Positions 16,901-24,741 of a stretch of 64,000 nucleotides of DNA are shown in pieces. The stretch lies in contig NZ_CP039690.1 in the NCBI RefSeq assembly GCF_005144885.1, forward strand, positions 1,736,001 to 1,800,000. The letters run 5' to 3'. A model generated the notes under the pieces. It ran no database searches. It was not told the origin of the DNA and worked only from the letters and a program-made list of their open reading frames with translations. How positions within the stretch are numbered: the first letter of the stretch is position 1; each line of letters opens with the position of its first letter. This stretch comes from Phreatobacter stygius. GTDB lineage: Bacteria; Pseudomonadota; Alphaproteobacteria; Rhizobiales; Phreatobacteraceae. Both the position numbers and the translations under genes were made by a program.

Positions 16901-18049
16901 ACCCGCAATGATGCCAGCTTCTCGAGCCTCGCCATCACCCGCAACCAGATCGCCACCGCCGGCGCCATCGAGAGCCTGCCCAACAGCAATCCGATCTGGC
17001 AAGCGGTCGCGCTGTCGAGCGACCCGGATATCGTCCGCCGCAGCTTTGATGCGCTGTCGGGCGAGATCCATGCCTCGGCCAAGACCGCACTTGTCGAGGA
17101 CAGTCGCTTCGTCCGCGAGGCCGCCACTGACCGCCTGCGCGCGGCCTTCGGGGCGGTCGCCGCCTCCACCCTGCCGGTCATGGCTTATGCCGGAGGGGAT
17201 CCGATCCCGGTGGCGGCAACCACCGATCGCCTGGCCGTCTGGGGCCAGGCCTTCGGCGCCTGGGGACATACCAAGAGCGACGGCAATGCCGCCCGCCTCG
17301 ACCGCTCGACCGGCGGCTTCTTCCTGGGCGCCGACGCCCCCGTCTTCGACAGCTGGCGGCTCGGCGTTCTCGCCGGTTACAGCCGGACCTCGTTCAGCGC
17401 CCGGGACCGCGCGTCCAATGGGGGCAGCGACAACTACCACCTCGGCCTTTATGGCGGCACGCAGTGGGGTTCGCTCGGCTTCCGTACGGGCCTCGCCTAT
17501 ACGTGGCACGACATCTCGGCCAATCGGTCGGTCGTCTTCCCGGGCTTCAACGACAGCCTGAAGGGCAATTACCACGCCGGCACCTTCCAGGCCTTCGGCG
17601 AGTTCGGCTACCGGATCGATCTGTCACAGGTCGCGCTCGAGCCCTTCGCCAACCTGGCCTATGTCAACCTGCGCACCGACGGCTTCACCGAGCAGGGCGG
17701 CGCAGCGGCGCTCAGCGGTACTGGCCAGACGACACAGGCGACCTTCACCACGCTCGGCCTTCGCGCTGCCGCCGGCTTCGACCTGGCCAGCGTTCGGGCC
17801 ACCGTGCGCGGCACGCTCGGCTGGCGGCATGCCTTCGGCGACATCACCCCACTCGTCACCCTGGCATTTGCCGGGAGCAGCGCCTTCACGGTCGGCGGCG
17901 TGCCGATCGCCAAGAATGCCGCCGTGCTCGAGGCCGGGCTCGATCTCAATCTGTCGCCCGCGGCAACCCTTGGCCTGGCCTATTCCGGCCAGCTCGCCTC
18001 CGGCGCCCAGCAGCACGGCATGAAAGCCAACCTCGCGGTGAGGTTCTGA
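13913..18049 (+). CDS. Type Va autotransporter with PATR-repeat passenger
   Basis: This 1378-residue outer-membrane autotransporter has an N-terminal signal region (RRNRLLSSTALAG then a hydrophobic segment ending PVSAADV near residue 48). Residues about 50-1090 form a Gly/Ser/Thr-rich beta-helix passenger with at least five passenger-associated repeats of the type GTLTLTGANSYxGxTTIxxG (near residues 265, 350, 455, 665 and 760). The last 280 residues (from RLAVWGQAFGAWG) form the 12-strand beta-barrel and end in the aromatic signature NLAVRF. No protease catalytic triad is apparent. Adhesion or biofilm roles are usual for such passengers. The frame is open upstream of 13913 but lacks a signal peptide there. 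Confidence 0.93.
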   Translation: MVAHLRRNRLLSSTALAGCRPAGPTAPTLSLALAGLVTLLGAAPVSAADVTWIGIGNQSWTDGSQWSPANPPTSADRAILNGGGGPAVISTLSGVGVAGSIELRDNAQLILDNNATLGVGTNILIGTINNAAVSTLRVEGGAQTTTIGLFVGNATGSSGVVDVSGAASALHVIGQAEIGGSGAGTLTIRAGGAVSVGVGGIGTLNVGTAGGGAGTLRMGDATGVGTLAASTVDLRNNASSVVFDGTGSQAFAPLITGSGFVVKNGSGTVTLTGANSYTGGTTLNAGVLTVGNSAALGLGGLTVGGSSTLDSNASVSLGNAIVLNANLTIGGSNALTLNGGISGAGGLFKNGSATLTLNGVNTFTGGMAINGGTVQAASDGNLGTPGGQITFSNTTIVGGAGTGADAVLRTTTSFSSAKTMAFTSGGGRIETVAGTTLTLSGAISTGGSASFFKQGDGTLVLTGDSSANYFGRTWVHGGTLRIEGGGKLGSVATGGQAYISNGATVVVTGSGSAWETFSQMRVGEHGSGTLRIENGGTVRNGSGGGTVGIVGGGGASEVVITGLGSQWLGNGANLYVGHSNAGSLTVSDQGVLRLGAAGNGTIIAGLSGGAAGGTINIGAAEASAAAAAGTLQVGIVDLNAASRLAFNHTEAGYSFAPTIVGAGQVRQVNGTTILAGAHTYSGGTAIVGGVLQVTSEANLGDVAGGLTIGNGTLRVTSGFASGRNVVLTGASATMEIQAGGHVLSDDIDGAGGLTKTGAGTLTLTGANSYAGTTTISAGTLQLGTGGTSGSITGNVVNNAALIFNRSDAVTFTGAVSGSGTLRHIGGGLTNLSGNSGGFSGTTTVEAGTLAVNGALGGTLVVQSGATLGGIGTVGSLGSSATIAAGGVHAPGNSIGTQIIAGNYVNHGALVIEGTPAATDKLVVAGSVDISGATLNLVLSPATAASWPALNGPYILIDKQSAGAVTGTFGTVTNNLLFLDLSLNYAGGDGNDVTLQLTRNDASFSSLAITRNQIATAGAIESLPNSNPIWQAVALSSDPDIVRRSFDALSGEIHASAKTALVEDSRFVREAATDRLRAAFGAVAASTLPVMAYAGGDPIPVAATTDRLAVWGQAFGAWGHTKSDGNAARLDRSTGGFFLGADAPVFDSWRLGVLAGYSRTSFSARDRASNGGSDNYHLGLYGGTQWGSLGFRTGLAYTWHDISANRSVVFPGFNDSLKGNYHAGTFQAFGEFGYRIDLSQVALEPFANLAYVNLRTDGFTEQGGAAALSGTGQTTQATFTTLGLRAAAGFDLASVRATVRGTLGWRHAFGDITPLVTLAFAGSSAFTVGGVPIAKNAAVLEAGLDLNLSPAATLGLAYSGQLASGAQQHGMKANLAVRF

Positions 18050-18166
18050 AGCCTTGGCTCCGCCGGAAAACGCCAGGGCGGACTGAGCCCTTGGTCTGAT
18101 TGTCTCGGATCGGGCCGGGCGCTTTGCACACCGATTCAATCCGAAACCAACACTCCAAGAAATATA

Positions 18167-18198
18167 GGCGCTCCGAGCCCGATCGAGCCCGGAGCGCC
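18167..18198. terminator. Bidirectional hairpin terminator
   Basis: GGCGCTCCG (18167-18175) and CGGAGCGCC (18190-18198) form a perfect nine-base stem that extends to 14 pairs with two G-T or mismatch positions around GATC. It lies between the autotransporter (ends 18049) and the aldehyde dehydrogenase (minus, ends 18210). Read on the minus strand it is followed by TATATTTCTT, so it fits best as the aldehyde dehydrogenase terminator. Confidence 0.7.
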
Positions 18199-18209
18199 AT
18201 CGTCGATGA

Positions 18210-19655
18210 TCAGGCGAGCGTGTAGCTGGTCTTCACCGTGGTGTAGAATTCGCGGGCATAGGCGCCCTGCTCGCGCGGGCCGTAGCTCGAGCCCTTCCGG
18301 CCGCCGAACGGCACGTGATAGTCGACGCCCGCGGTCGGCAGGTTGACCATCACCATGCCGGCATCCGAGTTGCGCTTGTAATGGGTCGCATATTTCAGCG
18401 ACGTGGTGCAGATGCCCGAGGCGAGGCCGAAGTCGGTATCGTTGGCCACCGCCAGCGCCTCGTCATAGTTCTTCACCCTCAGCACCGCCGCCACCGGCCC
18501 GAAGATCTCCTCGCGGGCAATGCGCATGGAGTTGGAGACGCCGGTGAACAGCGCCGGCTGCAGGAAGAAGCCGGGCGTGTCGCGGTTCAGCCGCTCGCCG
18601 CCCCAATGCAGCTTGGCGCCCTCGTCGCGGCCGATGGCGATATATTTCTCGTCCTGGCCGAGCTGGCTCTCATCGACCACCGGGCCGATATGGGTACCGG
18701 CCTTCAAGGCATCGTCGACCACCAGGCCCTTCATCCGCTCGGTCAGGGCATCGACGAAACGATCGTGAATGCCCTCGGTGACGATCAGGCGCGAAGACGC
18801 CGTGCAGCGCTGGCCGGTGGAGAAGAACGAGCCGTTGGCGGCGACTTCGACCGCGACGCCGAGATCGGCATCGTCGAGCACGACCAGCGGGTTCTTGCCG
18901 CCCATTTCGAGCTGCACCTTCTTCATCGGGGTCGAGGCGACGCAGGCCGCCGCCACCCGCCGGCCGGTCGAGACCGAGCCGGTGAACGAGATCGCCGCGA
19001 CGTCAGGGTGCTCCAGCATGGCCTGGCCGACCACCGAGCCCCGGCCCATGACGATGTTGAGCACGCCCTTGGGCAGGCCGGCGCGGTTGAGGATGTCGAC
19101 CAGCGCCCAGGCCGAGCCCGGCACCAGGTCGGCCGGCTTGATCACCACGGTATTGCCATAGGCCAGCGCCGGCGCCAGCTTCCAGGCGGGGATGGCGATC
19201 GGGAAGTTCCAGGGCGTGATCAGGCCGATCACGCCGACCGGCTCGCGGGTGACCTCGATACCGACGCCCGGACGCACCGAATTGACCAGCTCGCCGTTGA
19301 GCCTCAGCGTCTCGCCGGCAAAAAAGGCCAGAATCTGGCCGGCGCGGGTCGCCTCGCCAATGCCCTCGGGCAAGGTCTTGCCCTCTTCCCGCGACAACAG
19401 CTTGCCGAGCTCTTCCTTGCGCGCCAGCACCTCGTCCGAGGCCTTCTTCAGAACCTCGTAGCGCTCCTGCGGGGTCGACCGGCTCCAGGCCGGAAACGCG
19501 GCCTTGGCGGCGGCAACCGCCGCCTTCAGATCCTCGACCGAGCCCTGGGCATATTCACCGACCACATCCTTGGTGTTGGACGGATTGAGGTTGGGCGAGG
19601 CCTTTTCGACAGCGACGAATTCGCCGGCGATGAAATTGCGGAACACTGTGGTCAT
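18210..19655 (-). CDS. NAD(P)+-dependent aldehyde dehydrogenase
   Basis: This 481-residue ALDH-superfamily enzyme oxidises an aldehyde to its acid. Motifs in order: VIGLITPWNFPIAIPAWKLA (cofactor and substrate entry), ISFTGSVSTGRRVA, LEMGGKNPLVVLDDADL with the general-base glutamate, and FFSTGQRCTASSR with the catalytic cysteine; EEIFGPV and VPFGGRKGSSYG follow. The sequence resembles alpha-ketoglutarate semialdehyde (2,5-dioxovalerate) dehydrogenases of sugar-acid pathways, which would fit the nearby uronate locus, but succinate-semialdehyde or other aldehydes remain possible. The start MTTVFRNFI at 19655 begins the conserved region. It is divergent from the LOG gene across a 264-base spacer without obvious structure. 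Confidence 0.9.
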   Translation of the reverse strand: MTTVFRNFIAGEFVAVEKASPNLNPSNTKDVVGEYAQGSVEDLKAAVAAAKAAFPAWSRSTPQERYEVLKKASDEVLARKEELGKLLSREEGKTLPEGIGEATRAGQILAFFAGETLRLNGELVNSVRPGVGIEVTREPVGVIGLITPWNFPIAIPAWKLAPALAYGNTVVIKPADLVPGSAWALVDILNRAGLPKGVLNIVMGRGSVVGQAMLEHPDVAAISFTGSVSTGRRVAAACVASTPMKKVQLEMGGKNPLVVLDDADLGVAVEVAANGSFFSTGQRCTASSRLIVTEGIHDRFVDALTERMKGLVVDDALKAGTHIGPVVDESQLGQDEKYIAIGRDEGAKLHWGGERLNRDTPGFFLQPALFTGVSNSMRIAREEIFGPVAAVLRVKNYDEALAVANDTDFGLASGICTTSLKYATHYKRNSDAGMVMVNLPTAGVDYHVPFGGRKGSSYGPREQGAYAREFYTTVKTSYTLA

Positions 19656-19919
19656 GGCGTCGCCTCTCTCAAGAGTGTGCCGACCCGGTGAGGGGATACC
19701 GGATCGCGGCCTGTGGTCGGGCCTGGGTGCCAGTCCGCACGACCAAAGCCCTGATGGGCCGGCATGGTTTGCACATTCCGCGCCGTGAAACCAGAGACCG
19801 CCGCCCGCATGGCAGGGTCGCCGGCAAGGCAAGCGAGGCTCCCGTTGCCTCGGCCTCAGTCGACCGCGGCCGCGGGCGGGTCTAGCATCACCTGCCGATC
19901 GCCCGACCGAGATCCCGAT

Positions 19920-20693
19920 ATGCATGACCCCGCCGACAATGCCGCTCAGCTCGCTTCCCCCTCCTATGTGCTGCCCGCCCTCGACCAGGACTTCCTGCTG
20001 GCCGAGCCGCAGCGCGGCGTCCGTTTCCTGCTCGAATATGAAAAAGCCGAGCAGACCTTGCGCCGCTGGGCGGTGCGCTCGACCATTGTCGTGTTCGGCA
20101 GCGCCCGGGTGCGCGAGGACGGCCCCGGCCGGCACGCCGCCTGGTATGCGGCGGCCCGCGAGTTTGGCCGGCTCGCCTCGGAGAATGGCGGCGCGCTGAG
20201 GGCAAACCAGGGCGGCCGCGACAACGTCATCGCCACCGGCGGCGGCCCCGGCCTGATGGAGGCGGCCAACCGGGGCGCGGCGGATGCCGGCGCGCCGTCC
20301 ATCGGCTTCAACATCCGCCTGCCGCAGGAACAGGGGCCGAACGCCTATTCGACCCCCGATCTGACCTTCCTGTTCCACTATTTCGCCATGCGCAAAATGC
20401 ACCTTGCCATGCGCGCCAACGCCCTGGTGGTGTTTCCCGGTGGTTTCGGCACGTTCGACGAGCTGTTCGAGGTGCTGGCGCTGATGCAGACCACCAAGAT
20501 GCATGTCATTCCAGTGGTGCTGTTCGATGAGCACTATTGGCGCTCGGTGATCAATTTCGACGCCATTGTCGAGGCTGGAATGATCACCCGGACCGAGCTC
20601 GATCTCGTGCGCTTCGCCGATACGCCCCAGGCGATCTGGGACCTGATCGCCGAGGCCGACGGCATCGCGCCGCCACCGAAGGGAACCCGTTGA
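19920..20693 (+). CDS. LOG-family (TIGR00730-like) Rossmann-fold nucleotide hydrolase
   Basis: This 257-residue protein belongs to the lysine-decarboxylase-like / LOG family, whose known members cleave nucleoside 5'-monophosphates to base and ribose 5-phosphate. Signatures visible: STIVVFGSARV near residue 57, ATGGGPGLMEAANRGA near residue 103, and the catalytic ALVVFPGGFGTFDELFE near residue 165. The first 50 residues form an extra helical cap. The ATG at 19920 is followed by MHDPADN. Its stop overlaps the start of the RNA metallo-hydrolase gene (TGATG), so the two products are probably made together and act in the same process. Confidence 0.88.
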   Translation: MHDPADNAAQLASPSYVLPALDQDFLLAEPQRGVRFLLEYEKAEQTLRRWAVRSTIVVFGSARVREDGPGRHAAWYAAAREFGRLASENGGALRANQGGRDNVIATGGGPGLMEAANRGAADAGAPSIGFNIRLPQEQGPNAYSTPDLTFLFHYFAMRKMHLAMRANALVVFPGGFGTFDELFEVLALMQTTKMHVIPVVLFDEHYWRSVINFDAIVEAGMITRTELDLVRFADTPQAIWDLIAEADGIAPPPKGTR

Positions 20694-22288
20694 TGTCGAT
20701 CCGCTTGCATGTGCTGGGCGCCGCCCGGGTGGTTACCGGCTCGTCTTATCTGTTCGAGGCCAATGGCCGCCGCATCCTGGTCGATTGCGGCATGTTCCAG
20801 GGTTCCAAGACGCTCAAGGCGCTGAACTACCGGACCTTCCCGTTCCGCCCGGCCGATCTCCACGCCGTGCTGTTGACCCATGCCCATATCGACCATGCCG
20901 GGCTTCTGCCGAAACTGACCAAGGCCGGCTATCGCGGCCCGATCCACGCCACCCGCTCGACCGTCGACCTCTGCTCGATCATGCTGCCGGATTCGGGCCA
21001 TATCCAGGAAATGGAGGTCGAGCAGCTCAACCGGCGCAAGAGCCGCCGGGGCGAGCCCAAGGTCGAGCCGATCTATACCGCCGCCGACGCAGTCGCCTGC
21101 CTCGACCAGTTCCGCTCCGTAACCTATGGCAAATGGCTGCCGCTCGGCGACGGCATCCGCGCCCGCTGGTGGAATGCCGGCCATATTCTGGGCTCCGCCT
21201 CGATCGAGCTCGAATTTGCCGCTGCCGACGCCGCCGCGGCCCCGGTCCGGGTGCTGATGTCCGGCGACCTCGGGCCCGACGCCAAGCTGTTCCACCCCGA
21301 TCCGAACGGCCCCGTCGATCTCGACCTGATCGTCTGCGAGGCAACCTATGGCGACCGCGACCGGCCGGCGACATCGGTCAGCGGCCGGCGCGCGGTTCTG
21401 GCAGCCGAAGTCAATGCCGCGGCCAAGCGCGGCGGGCCGCTGCTGATCCCCTGTTTCGCGGTCGAGCGCACCCAGGAGATCCTGGCCGACCTGCTCGCCG
21501 CCATGGAACAGGGCGAGGTGCCGGAGGCGCCGATCTTCGTCGACTCGCCACTGGCCATCAAAGCCACCGAGATCTTCCAGGCCCATGCCGGCGAACTGGA
21601 GGACAATGGCGGGCTCGAGCGCCTGGCCAATGCGCCGCAGGTGCGCTTCACGGAATCGGCCGACCAGAGCCGCTCGCTCGAGCGCCTGCGCGGCTTCCAC
21701 ATCATCATCGCGGCCAGCGGCATGTGTGATGCCGGCCGTATCCGGCATCACCTGAAGAACCATCTCTGGCGGCCGTCGACCACCGTGCTGATGGTCGGCT
21801 ACCAGGCCGAGGGCACGCTCGGCCGGATCATCCTGGACGGCGCCCGCACCGTCCAGATCCATGGCGACGCGGTCAAGGTCCAGGCGACGGTCCGGATGAT
21901 CGATGCCTATTCCGGCCATGCCGACCGCGGCGAAGTGCTGGACTGGCTGGCCGCGCGCAAGCCGGTCCGCTCAGGCGTCGTGCTGGTTCATGCCGAGGAA
22001 CGGGCGCTGGCCGCTTTCGCGCCGACGGTTGGCGAAACGATCGTCGCGCCCGACCAGGTCATGGTGCCGCATCTCGACGACACCATCGAGATCACCGCCG
22101 GCCAGGCGCGCATCCTGCCGGCGCCGGCGCGCCGGATCGAGCCGGAGCGCGTCGCCGGTCCCGACTGGCACAATGACAGCGCCGCCTTCGTGCTCGACCT
22201 GCGCGCGGCCCTCGACAAGGCGGCCGACGATCGCGCCCGCGGCGTCATCCTGCGGCGGCTGAAACGGGCGCTGGCCGGCGAGGATTGA
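20693..22288 (+). CDS. MBL-fold / beta-CASP RNA metallo-hydrolase (CPSF73-like)
   Basis: This 531-residue metallo-beta-lactamase nuclease has the zinc motif LTHAHIDHAG at about residues 61-70, further ligands in AGHILGSAS and SGDLGPD, then the beta-CASP insert (CEATYGDRDR, IPCFAVERTQE, DSPLAIKATEIF, ASGMCDAGRIRHHL). The C-terminal RMMBL motif is DAYSGHADRGEVLDWL. This is the layout of bacterial homologues of the CPSF73/Ysh1 endonuclease and of RNase J relatives, so an endo- or exoribonuclease activity is likely. It is co-translated with a LOG-family protein and followed 30 bases later by a cupin gene. The last 60 residues include a basic helix (LRRLKRALA). Confidence 0.93.
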   Translation: MSIRLHVLGAARVVTGSSYLFEANGRRILVDCGMFQGSKTLKALNYRTFPFRPADLHAVLLTHAHIDHAGLLPKLTKAGYRGPIHATRSTVDLCSIMLPDSGHIQEMEVEQLNRRKSRRGEPKVEPIYTAADAVACLDQFRSVTYGKWLPLGDGIRARWWNAGHILGSASIELEFAAADAAAAPVRVLMSGDLGPDAKLFHPDPNGPVDLDLIVCEATYGDRDRPATSVSGRRAVLAAEVNAAAKRGGPLLIPCFAVERTQEILADLLAAMEQGEVPEAPIFVDSPLAIKATEIFQAHAGELEDNGGLERLANAPQVRFTESADQSRSLERLRGFHIIIAASGMCDAGRIRHHLKNHLWRPSTTVLMVGYQAEGTLGRIILDGARTVQIHGDAVKVQATVRMIDAYSGHADRGEVLDWLAARKPVRSGVVLVHAEERALAAFAPTVGETIVAPDQVMVPHLDDTIEITAGQARILPAPARRIEPERVAGPDWHNDSAAFVLDLRAALDKAADDRARGVILRRLKRALAGED

Positions 22289-22318
22289 AACGGTTGTCCC
22301 AACCCGAAGGAGACGAAG

Positions 22319-22720
22319 ATGGAGATCAAGCGGTCTGGATCCCGCCCCTCGACCAAGCCGTCGAGCGATTATTTTACCGGCAGCGTGCGACAGGACCCCA
22401 TCATCGAAGCCCCCGCCCCGGCCAGGGTCCGCGCCCTCAACGTCACCTTCGAACCGGGCGCAAGAACCGCGTGGCATAGCCATCCGCTCGGCCAGACCCT
22501 GATCGTCACCTCCGGCTGCGGCCGGGCGCAGGTCTGGGACGGACCGATCCAGGAGATCCGCCCCGGCGATGTCATCTGGTTTCCGCCGGGCGAGAAACAC
22601 TGGCACGGCGCGGCGCCGACGACGGCGATGACCCATATCGCCATCCAGGAGGGGCTGGACGGCAAGACGGTGGATTGGCTGGAGCAGGTGTCGGAGGAGC
22701 AATACGCGATCGAGGGATGA
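22319..22720 (+). CDS. Cupin-domain protein
   Basis: This 133-residue single cupin barrel has metal-binding motif 1 [20 protein letters not shown] (two His and a Gln in place of the usual Glu pattern) and motif 2 [17 protein letters not shown], which carries the last histidine. The pattern is that of small cupins found with carboxymuconolactone-decarboxylase or mandelonitrile-lyase-like proteins; substrate is unknown. It begins ATGGAG at 22319 behind GAAGGAG and lies 30 bases after the RNA metallo-hydrolase gene, probably the third cistron of that operon. Confidence 0.88.
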   Translation: MEIKRSGSRPSTKPSSDYFTGSVRQDPIIEAPAPARVRALNVTFEPGARTAWHSHPLGQTLIVTSGCGRAQVWDGPIQEIRPGDVIWFPPGEKHWHGAAPTTAMTHIAIQEGLDGKTVDWLEQVSEEQYAIEG

Positions 22721-22766
22721 GGTGGCGACGATGGGCCGTTGGGGATAGAAACCGCCGACCGAACGA

Positions 22767-22802
22767 CCCTCTCCCAAAGGGAGAGGATTGATTCATCAGT
22801 GC
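22767..22802 (-). repeat. Dispersed CTGATGAATCAA element, copy 3
   Basis: CCCTCTCCC-aaa-GGGAGAGG is followed by ATTGATTCATCAGTGC, the reverse complement of the copy at 5532. It lies between the convergent cupin (ends 22720) and GntR gene (ends 22852). The eight-base stem with short loop is terminator-like. Confidence 0.55.
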
Positions 22803-22851
22803 TTTCTCTTTGCCCCGGGCCGTTAGCCGAGCCCCGTGTCGAGCCCCCGCC

Positions 22852-23550
22852 TCACTCGAACAAATCGGCGAATTGCAGCTCGATGCCGGCCACCGCCCGG
22901 AGGATTTCGTTGAGGTGATGGGTCATCGCCGCGACCGCCGCCTCGGCATCGCCGGCCTCGACCGCGGCCAGGATCGCCCGGTGCTGTTCGACCAGCGGGC
23001 CCATCGTGCCGGCGCTGTGCAGGGTGAGCGCGCAGACCCGATCCATATGGGCTTTCTGCTGTTCGATGGCGCCCCACGCCGCAAGGCAGCCGGCACCTTC
23101 GGCGAGCGTCACATGGAACAGCGTGTCGAGCTTCTGGAAAGTCCGGTGATCGTCGGCCTCGACCGCCCTCGCCTGCGCCTCGATCAGCGCGCTTGCCCGA
23201 TCCCGGTAATGCGGATCGAACCGCTCGCAGGCCCGCCGGACGATCGCCAGCTCGAGCGCCTCGCGGATGAAGCGTGCGTCGAGCATGCGGCGCACCGACA
23301 GTTTCACCACGATGGTGCCGCGCTGCGGCTGGACGTCGAGCAGGCCGGCGCGCATCAGCGCGATGAAGGCCTCGCGCACCGGCTGGCGCGAGACATGGAA
23401 GCGGTCGCCGATTTCGGTTTCCGACAGCCGTTCGCCCGGCTTGATGGTCAGATCGATGATCTGGGTCCGCAATTCGCGTTCGATCCGGGCTGCAGCGCTT
23501 TCGACCGCGCGGGCCGAACCGGATTGAAGGTTTGCGAGATCGAGCATCAT
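22852..23550 (-). CDS. GntR-family regulator, FadR/FCD subfamily
   Basis: This 232-residue protein has an N-terminal winged helix (LTIKPGERLSETEIGDRFHV, then SRQPVREAFIALMRAGLLDV, then QPQRGTIVV) and a C-terminal all-helical FCD ligand domain with metal-binding positions around DTLFHVTLAEGAG and HRAILAAVEAGDAEAAV. Two adjacent ATG codons (23550 and 23547) are possible starts. It is divergent from the TRAP/kdu operon and is the likely repressor of it, released by a uronate-derived acid. FCD proteins commonly respond to hexuronates or organic acids. Confidence 0.9.
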   Translation of the reverse strand: MMLDLANLQSGSARAVESAAARIERELRTQIIDLTIKPGERLSETEIGDRFHVSRQPVREAFIALMRAGLLDVQPQRGTIVVKLSVRRMLDARFIREALELAIVRRACERFDPHYRDRASALIEAQARAVEADDHRTFQKLDTLFHVTLAEGAGCLAAWGAIEQQKAHMDRVCALTLHSAGTMGPLVEQHRAILAAVEAGDAEAAVAAMTHHLNEILRAVAGIELQFADLFE

Positions 23551-23571
23551 GGGTCCTGGGCTTGAACTTCC

Positions 23572-23583
23572 ATACAAGTGCAT
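23572..23583. promoter_or_regulatory. Candidate GntR operator
   Basis: ATACAAGTGCAT is a near-palindrome (ATACA-AG-TGCAT on one strand with one mismatch) in the 133-base spacer between the GntR gene and dctP. FCD-type regulators bind short imperfect palindromes of this kind. Only one clear copy is seen. Confidence 0.35.
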
Positions 23584-23683
23584 ACTAGGATATCCGCCGA
23601 AGCGGAAGCCATAAAACCGGGCGGCCGCTTTGCACGTTCCCCAACCCCAGAAGGGAACTTGAGGTCTCACCCGGGAGGAAACC

Positions 23684-24676
23684 ATGCTGTCACGCCGGAC
23701 ACTCGTGTCCACCGCCGCCGCCCTTCTTGCAACCCCCGCCGTCACAGGCCGGGCCTTCGCCCAGACCGTGACGCTGCGCTCGACCGACATCCATCCCGAT
23801 GGCTATCCGACCATCGAAGCGGTCAAGTTCATGGGCAGCCTGATCGAGCAGCGCACCGGCGGCCGGATCAAGATCAACGTGTTCCACTCAGCCCAGCTCG
23901 GCGGCGAAAAGGACACCATCGAGCAGACCCGTTTCGGCGTCATCGACATGAACCGCATCAACATGGCGCCGTTCAACAATCTGATCGCCGAGACCAATGT
24001 GCCCTCGCTGCCGTTCCTGTTCCGCTCGGTGGCGCATATGCGCAAGGTGATGGATGGCGAGATCGGCGACGGCATCCTGAATGCCTTCTCGGCCCATGGC
24101 CTGGTCGGCCTGGCGTTTTACGATTCAGGCGCGCGCTCGTTCTACAATTCCAAGCGACCGATCGCGACGCTGGCCGACATGAAGGGCATGAAGATCCGCG
24201 TCCAGCAGTCCGACATGTTCATCGACCTGGTCAACGCGCTCGGTGCCAATGCCACGCCGATGCCGTTCGGCGAGGTCTATACCAGCCTGCAGACCGGCGT
24301 CATCGACGGCGCCGAGAACAACTGGCCGAGCTTTGAATCGACCCGCCATTTCGAGGTGGCGAAATTCTACTCGCTGACCGAGCATTCGATGTCGCCGGAA
24401 GTGCTGGTCATGTCGAAGCGCTCGTTCGACAGGCTCTCAGCCGGCGATCGCGACATCGTCCGCGCGGCAGCCAGGGAATCGGTCGCGAAAATGCGCGAGC
24501 TCTGGGAAGCCCGCGAGAAGAGCTCGGAGGCCACCGTCCGCGGCCGCGGCGCCCAGGTCAATCCGGTCGAGAAACAGGCCTTCATCGACGCGATGAGGCC
24601 GATCTACGAGAAATATGTGAAGGACGCGGCCCTGAAGGCCATGGTCGCCAAGATCCAGGCGGTCACCTTAGCCTGA
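23684..24676 (+). CDS. TRAP transporter substrate-binding protein (DctP family)
   Basis: This 330-residue periplasmic receptor starts with a signal peptide (MLSRRTLVSTAAALLATPAV ending GRAFAQ near residue 26; the double arginine hints at Tat export). The family carboxylate-clamping arginine is in MKGMKIRVQQSDMF near residues 165-178, followed by ANATPMPFGEVYTSLQTGVI and DGAENNWPSF. The latter is the usual pattern of receptors for sugar acids such as galacturonate or glucuronate. The neighbouring kduI-kduD-kdgF genes support a uronate or unsaturated oligo-uronate ligand. A strong GGGAGGAAACC precedes the ATG. Confidence 0.93.
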   Translation: MLSRRTLVSTAAALLATPAVTGRAFAQTVTLRSTDIHPDGYPTIEAVKFMGSLIEQRTGGRIKINVFHSAQLGGEKDTIEQTRFGVIDMNRINMAPFNNLIAETNVPSLPFLFRSVAHMRKVMDGEIGDGILNAFSAHGLVGLAFYDSGARSFYNSKRPIATLADMKGMKIRVQQSDMFIDLVNALGANATPMPFGEVYTSLQTGVIDGAENNWPSFESTRHFEVAKFYSLTEHSMSPEVLVMSKRSFDRLSAGDRDIVRAAARESVAKMRELWEAREKSSEATVRGRGAQVNPVEKQAFIDAMRPIYEKYVKDAALKAMVAKIQAVTLA

Positions 24677-24741
24677 CCCGGAGCGGGCCGGCGCCCGGCG
24701 CGCCGGCCCATTTTCACCTCATCGCTTCGAACGAGGCTTTC

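Noticed and set aside
15728-17575. 615-codon minus-strand frame within the autotransporter
   Set aside because: Arises from the skewed base composition of the repeat passenger; no start signal or domain, while the plus strand encodes a complete autotransporter.
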